A stretch of 64,000 bases of DNA, taken from Salvia splendens (taxonomy: Eukaryota > Streptophyta > Magnoliopsida > Lamiales > Lamiaceae). Where the stretch lies: contig NC_056051.1 of assembly GCF_004379255.2 (NCBI RefSeq), forward strand, positions 24,855,267 to 24,919,266, in the 5' to 3' direction. The translations under genes and the position numbers were made by a program. Below the pieces are notes generated by a model. It was given only the letters and a program-made list of their open reading frames with translations. It was not told where the DNA came from and ran no database searches. Shown piece after piece: positions 59,201 to 64,000 of the stretch; within the stretch, counting starts at the first letter, position 1, and each line of letters starts with the position of its first letter.

Positions 59201-60286
59201 AGGAGGATGGTTTAACATATTTTATGTATTAGTTGATCAAATTCTATAGATTGTAATAGAAATTTTAGAATTGTGAAATTTAAGATATAATAGTACTAAC
59301 TTATTTTGTGGAAGCCATGAATCTTGATGGGAATATAATAAGCCTATATTCAAGAATAATTGAGCAATTCAAGAAGGGATATTTTGGGAACAATAATGTA
59401 GTATGATTTCATCACAAAATTGGGCCCCTCATAGATTTTGGCTTTTATTGTGATAAAGTCCAATATATATTTTATTTTAGAAAATGATAAAAGTCCAAAT
59501 TAAGTGAATATAATGACACCATAAGATACGGTGATGATGACACCATAAACTTGTATGACATCGACCATAACTTTTTCTTTTTAATTTAACTTTTATTTCT
59601 TTATTCCTCATTTCATATCATCCCATCCCATCCCAATATTTCGTTTGACAGGTACATCTACACGTAAGTTGATTGAAAGAAAGAAAAATACTTCAATTAC
59701 TTTACATTGTTTTTGTATAATGAAATTTTAGACACAACTCTACTTATAGAAGTGGTATAACTAGCAACTAATTAAAAGTGGTGTAATTAATAAATATATT
59801 GTGATTGGAAAAAGTGATTAATCATGTAATATAAGTAAATCATGTATGGTTATAAATTGTAGTGAAAAAATACTAAACTTGTTGAAGTTTGTTTGTCCTA
59901 TAATTTTCAATTAGAAAAATTATAAAATTTGAATTTATTCTCAACTATTACGGATAGATTTTTTATAAAATTAAATACTAGAAACAGAAAAATTATATGT
60001 AAACGATATCACCGATGACTAAAATAATACCGTCTATATTCACAAACTTGGTTGAAAAATATCAATATATTACCCTTATATGTCATGGGGTAATATCTGT
60101 ATACGAATTGACGAAAAATATTATTATAAAAATGGTCTAATTTCAAAAGATTGACGAAATATATTAGTAATAAGAAATATTTCATTCTTATGTTTCTTTT
60201 TTTTTCCCTGTTTTTTTCTTGAGTAATAATACTTGCATTTTGCAAACTCCACTAATAGTACGAGGGCTTAACGTATAGTAGACTTA
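56250..60286. other. Long intergenic region downstream of RPI
   Basis: About 4 kb of AT-rich DNA. The first 150-300 bases are the RPI 3' untranslated region. Short open frames (58101-58331 and 60009-60245, minus) have no family resemblance. No clear transposon ends were found. Confidence 0.55.
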
Positions 60287-60289
60287 TTA

Positions 60290-60704
60290 GAGCATCCATA
60301 ATAGGGTGGACTAACCGATAGGTTAGCACTAGGACTAACTAAAAACGCCTCATGTCATGTTACTAGGACTAATCACAGTCTGCCACATCACTAGGACTAA
60401 CAACAGCACAATAATAGCCTAATACTAGGATTAACCAACGCCCTAGTCAATAAAACAAATTGACAAATACGATTAATTCATTTTAATTGTTGGTGTTTAT
60501 CAAATATTAAAAAAATAAAGTGTGATGAGTTGTAAATATTGAGTATTAATAAAAAAAATTGATTTGTCCGTACTCTGTCCGTGCAATAGCGGACTAACGC
60601 ACAGACTAGCGGTTAGGGCGTGGATGAGCCTTCGGGATGTCGGTCGCGTTAGTCCACTATTGTGGATGGACGTACCCACGCCCTAACCGCTATTGTGGAT
60701 GCTC
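60290..60704. mobile_element. Tourist-like MITE, 415 bp
   Basis: It begins GAGCATCCATAATAGGG and ends, inverted, GAGCATCCACAATAGC. TTA lies on both sides (60287-60289 and 60705-60707), matching PIF/Harbinger target preference. The interior carries further TCCACTATTGTGGATGGA-type inverted motifs. No coding capacity. Confidence 0.88.
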
Positions 60705-60707
60705 TTA

Positions 60708-61209
60708 ATCCAGCACACTTTTAGTTATAATTACAAATTTGTTTGTGAAAAAAGTATTTGGTCCATAAACTTACTTTCTTGAACATAATTATTATTTTGT
60801 AATAGCCACTCATTCATGAGTGGCGATCCTGTAGTACGCGGCGCACAACTTTTTACAATGTGTACCCCACCACGGACAACAAGTCAAAAATCGGACGTGA
60901 TAAGTCAAGTTTGTCTCTTCTCTGTTTACATTGTAATAAATTATGATTATTGAAATAAATATAGTACTAATTTAAAGTTATTCTTAAAATTTAATTGCTC
61001 CATGTAATAGTATCAAGTATAAGTATTTTCTGTTGACAATAAAAAATATATACTCATTTCCTCTAATAAATACTTCATCTGTCCGCAAATAAGAGTTATG
61101 TTTTTCTATGGTCTGTCCACGAATAGGAGTCTCGATTCATAATTACTATAAATGGTAAAGAGGCTCCACATTCCACTAACTCAATACAATCACATACTAT
61201 CATTTAAAC
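60708..61209. other. Spacer before the Harbinger element, with a MITE remnant
   Basis: Two diverged copies of a CTGTCC(G/A)C(A/G)AATA(A/G)GAGT motif at about 61079-61132 resemble the end of a Stowaway element, but no second end is clear. Otherwise nothing is recognised. Confidence 0.45.
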
Positions 61210-61892
61210 TAAGGGCGTGTTCGCTGTATATTAAATAAGCAGAATTGAGCTCAAATATGCGCAAAGTTGATTGTTCGGTGTTTCTTAGATATCACACGTC
61301 GACCCAAGTTTTCGGCTCCGGCCCTCACTATTTGACCATACTTTTGCCATAATTATTTCAGCCGACCTACACGATATTCATATCTGTTCCGCTACAGTGC
61401 ATGCAGATTTGCAGTGGAAATTACCCTTGTCTCCCTGAAGATTCCAATTCACCCCCCAAAGTCAAATTTTGGTCATAATTTCGGGGAGTGAGTTTCGAGG
61501 ACACTCCACCCCTCTCTCTCACATTTGTCTTCCTCTCTCAATCTTTTCTCTGAAGCTGCCGACGCATATCTGCGACTGTACACCTCTTCATCGAAAGCCG
61601 ACGGCGACTTTTCATTTGGAGTCTCCCGTCTGAACTTGTTGTCAGTGTGTTGTACTAAAATCGAAGTAGTGCGGTGGTTGTTGTTGATTTTTATGTGTTT
61701 TTTTGGTTTATAATGAAGAGATTAGGTGGAAAGGAAGCCGGTCGTGACAAGGTCATCGGTGTGTTATCACGCTTTTCGTCGAAGTAGGTGAGTGTGCGGT
61801 AGCCTAGCACATTCTGATAAAGTTGGTTTCCTTTTTTTTGAACCATGTCTTGCATCCTTCTTGTATTACGGTGTCGATTTGTTTTGGTTTAG

Positions 61893-63278
61893 ATGAGAAA
61901 ACCCGGAACTAATTACACCCGCTTCTACATGCTCCTAGATGATATTTTGATTGTTTTGCGCATAGAAACCATTATTCTCGTACACAGATACCTTAGTTGT
62001 ACATCCCGGCGGCAACATCGTGTTATCGTTGAGCACGCAAGAAGGTATAGCGTGATCAAGAAGCTCCCAGCGCAAGTTAAGCACCTTGATAGGTTGGTCA
62101 ACGTAACAGACTACGATTATGTAGCAAACCCCCGAATGGATCGGAACACATTTGGGCGCCTCTGCCTCATATTATCCGAACGCAGTGGTCTGTGGACTGG
62201 TAAGTGTGTTGGGGTTGAGGAACAAGTTGCAATGTTCATCAGTGTCCTTGCACATCATCACAAGAACTGCGTTGTTAAATTCCACTTCTGGCGATCTGGT
62301 TCTACTGTGTCGAATTATGTTAACAAGGTTTTAGGAGCAGTTCTTAGTCTACATGCGATTCTCTTATCGAGGCCCATCCCTGTCCCCAACGAGTGCACTG
62401 ACCATCGCTGGAAGTGGTTTAAGGTGAGTTTCAAGGCTGTGTAGTTTGATATACGTCGTTGCCTTTTACACGTGTTACTCATTATAAACTAAAATCTTCC
62501 TTCGCTGGGGATGCCTGGGCGCTCTGGATGGTACACACATCAACGTCCTAGTGAGCAACACTGACAAGCCTCGGTACCGCACAAGAAAAGGTCAAATTGC
62601 CACCAACACGTTAGCTGTTTGTACTCGGAACATGCAGTTTGTGTACATGCTACCCCGTTGGGAGGGTTTGACGGGTGATTCACGTGTACTGCGGGACGCC
62701 GTTTGTCGGCCGAATGGACTTAAGGTCCCAGAAGGTAGTTCTCAACTACATGGCCGACTGCAGACATGGTCAATCTTGTCTTCGCATAACCCGACATATT
62801 TGTTTGATGTTGTGCAGGTTGTTATTATCTTTGTGATAACAGATATGCCAATAGCAAGGGATTCTTGACTCCCTACAAAGGTGTCCGATACCATCTCAAA
62901 GAATGGGATCCGGGCAATGCGATGCCGCAAAACCCGAAGGAGATGTTCAACATGCGCCATACGAGAGCAAGAAATGTCATCGAGCGCGCCTTTGCAGTAC
63001 TGAAGATGCGTTGGGGCATTCTACGTGTTGCTTCTTACTACCCAATCAAAACTCAAATAAGGCTAATCATGACGTGTTTTTTGCTGCATAATTTTATACG
63101 TCGCGAAATGGCCATTGATCCTATTGAAGCCCAGCTGGATGGACTTAATGAATACAACTCAAACGTATATGACGGTGGTGTACCCGACCATGTCGAAAAC
63201 GTTGAGCCTTCTGAGGAATGGTCTCAGTTTCGCGACAATTTAGCTGAAATGATGTGGGCTAATAGATACCGCGGATGA
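61893..63278 (+). CDS. PIF/Harbinger transposase (DDE superfamily 4)
   Basis: Three exons give 405 residues, a typical length: 61893-62423, 62509-62734 and 62818-63278. Exon 1 carries the N-terminal helical region (RNTFGRLCLILSE, FWRSGSTVSNYVNKVLGAVL, WKWFK). Exon 2 starts GCLGALDGTHI with the first catalytic Asp. The second is in GDSRVLRDAV. The third acidic residue, Glu, is in NVIERAFAVLKMRWGIL in exon 3. The intron 2 borders (GAAG|GTAGTT and GTGCAG|GTTG) restore GCYYLCDN. The acceptor of intron 1 is abnormal: CTGG precedes GGATGC where AG is expected, so splicing may fail. The enzyme excises and inserts at TAA/TTA targets together with a Myb-like partner, which is not seen here. Confidence 0.85.
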
Positions 63279-63437
63279 GTTGACACTTTTTGATGTAGTC
63301 CTTTCGGATCTTTTATAGACAATGTTGCTTGTACCTGACTGCTCAAGTGCACTTTAAATTTTCGTTGTTTTCCCTCATACTCGAGTTTCGGCTTTTTTCA
63401 TTTTGTTATGTTGTTTTTGCAGCCATCCAAACTCATT

Positions 63438-63812
63438 ATGCGGATGGAGGACTACAACCCCCAATGTTGTTGTGGTAATGGGGGGATGGTCATGCTTCGT
63501 GACGATAGAACAACGAAGAATGTTGTACGCTACTACTACAAGTGTCCGCTAAATGAAGATCATCCAGGGTCATTCAAGTGGTGTGACGAATGAAATGCCA
63601 TCCATAATCAGCCAACCCATGGGTGTGTCTCGAAAATGACCAACAGTCTACCTATTGGTCCGAAACGGCACGATGAAGTTGGTGATGTTCACATAACGCG
63701 TAGTCGTTGTTGCCGCAACTCTACTAACATGGGGTTTGCATCAACTCCGACTATTGTTTTTATGGCTTTCGTACTTGTCCTACTTGGAATTGTTATTGGA
63801 AAAGTGTTTTAG
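63438..63812 (+). pseudogene. GRF zinc-finger protein with C-terminal membrane segment, interrupted by one TGA
   Basis: The first part encodes 51 residues with the GRF-type finger: CCCGNGG (Cys 10-12), RYYYKCPLNEDHPGSFKWCD (C36, H42, C49). A TGA at 63591-63593 stops it right after WCDE. The same frame then stays open for 72 codons to TAG at 63810-63812 and ends in a hydrophobic segment (TPTIVFMAFVLVLLGIVIGK). Relatives in plants combine a GRF finger with a C-terminal membrane helix, as I recall, so this looks like one gene broken by a single stop. An acceptor (TTTTTGCAG) sits just upstream at 63414-63422, so an earlier exon is possible. It is probably carried in the Harbinger element. Confidence 0.65.
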
Positions 63813-64000
63813 GTGTAGTCCAAAGTTTGTATTACGACTCTAACTTATGCAATTGTTATTTCGATGGTTTTGTTGCTTTATTTCACAATACGAAAAGGGT
63901 TAAACATGTGTTAGAAACAACACCGATGCATTACAAACACAAAGTCGAGGCATTCCAACACAAAATAACAACATACACCCACGCATAAACAAAGAAGCCT

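Larger units (their letters stand above)
61213..64000 (+). mobile_element. PIF/Harbinger DNA transposon, truncated by the window end
   Basis: The left end probably is GGGCGTGTTCGCTGTATA at 61213, preceded by TAA (61210-61212), the usual target triplet. It contains a Harbinger-type transposase (61893-63278) and a GRF zinc-finger frame (63438-63812). The right terminal repeat is not in the window, so the left border is provisional. Confidence 0.7.

Noticed and set aside
61525..61713. Plus-strand frame of 62 codons before the transposase
   Set aside because: Ser/Leu-rich, without resemblance to the Myb-like second protein of Harbinger elements.

Overview
This window is nuclear DNA of a flowering plant, most likely an asterid eudicot (the order is a guess, perhaps Lamiales). 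The evidence is AT-rich intergenic DNA, GT-AG introns, plant-specific gene families and many plant transposons. There are no operons, CRISPR arrays, tRNA or rRNA genes that I can recognise.

Layout. 1-9.2 kb: a complete 11-exon FAB1C-type phosphatidylinositol-3-phosphate 5-kinase gene (+). 12.3-12.9 kb: a PADRE/DUF4228 protein gene (-). 13.9-15.7 kb: two MITE-like inverted-repeat elements. 16.4-18.6 kb: a complete four-exon U-box/ARM-repeat E3 ligase gene of the PUB10/PUB11 type (-). 20.8-30.6 kb: a 9.3 kb Ty3/gypsy-like element with LTRs of about 3.19 kb, inserted inside a Tourist-like MITE; its coding region is almost gone. 31.5-34.5 kb: a complete three-exon multicopper oxidase gene of the LPR1/LPR2 ferroxidase type (-). 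36.8-38.9 kb: a large inverted-repeat element with a 678 bp Mutator-like foldback MITE nested in it. 39.5-40.3 kb: the second exon of a HIPP metallochaperone gene (-) whose first exon I cannot find. 41.2-42.1 kb: a decayed SET-domain (SETD9-like) gene (-). 43.7 and 46.1 kb: two intronless paralogues of a small, probably membrane-anchored plant protein (+). 48.5-53.8 kb: a complete and very young Ty1/copia element (-) with an intact 1,383-residue polyprotein. 54.8-55.1 kb: a MITE next to the promoter of an intronless ribose-5-phosphate isomerase gene (55.4-56.2 kb, +). 60.3-60.7 kb: another Tourist-like MITE. 61.2 kb to the end: a PIF/Harbinger transposon with a three-exon transposase and a broken GRF zinc-finger/transmembrane reading frame; its 3' end lies outside the window.

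The host genes do not form a functional cluster. They cover phosphoinositide signalling, ubiquitination, iron/phosphate sensing at the root apoplast, metal binding and the pentose phosphate pathway, with transposons filling much of the space between them. I did not find a clearly new biological system. The most unusual items are the nested gypsy/MITE structure, the near-empty long-LTR element, the intact young copia element, the HIPP gene lacking its first exon, and the GRF-TM frame beside the Harbinger transposase. Exon borders were set by eye from splice signals and by keeping the reading frame. Family assignments rest on recognised motifs, not on database searches.
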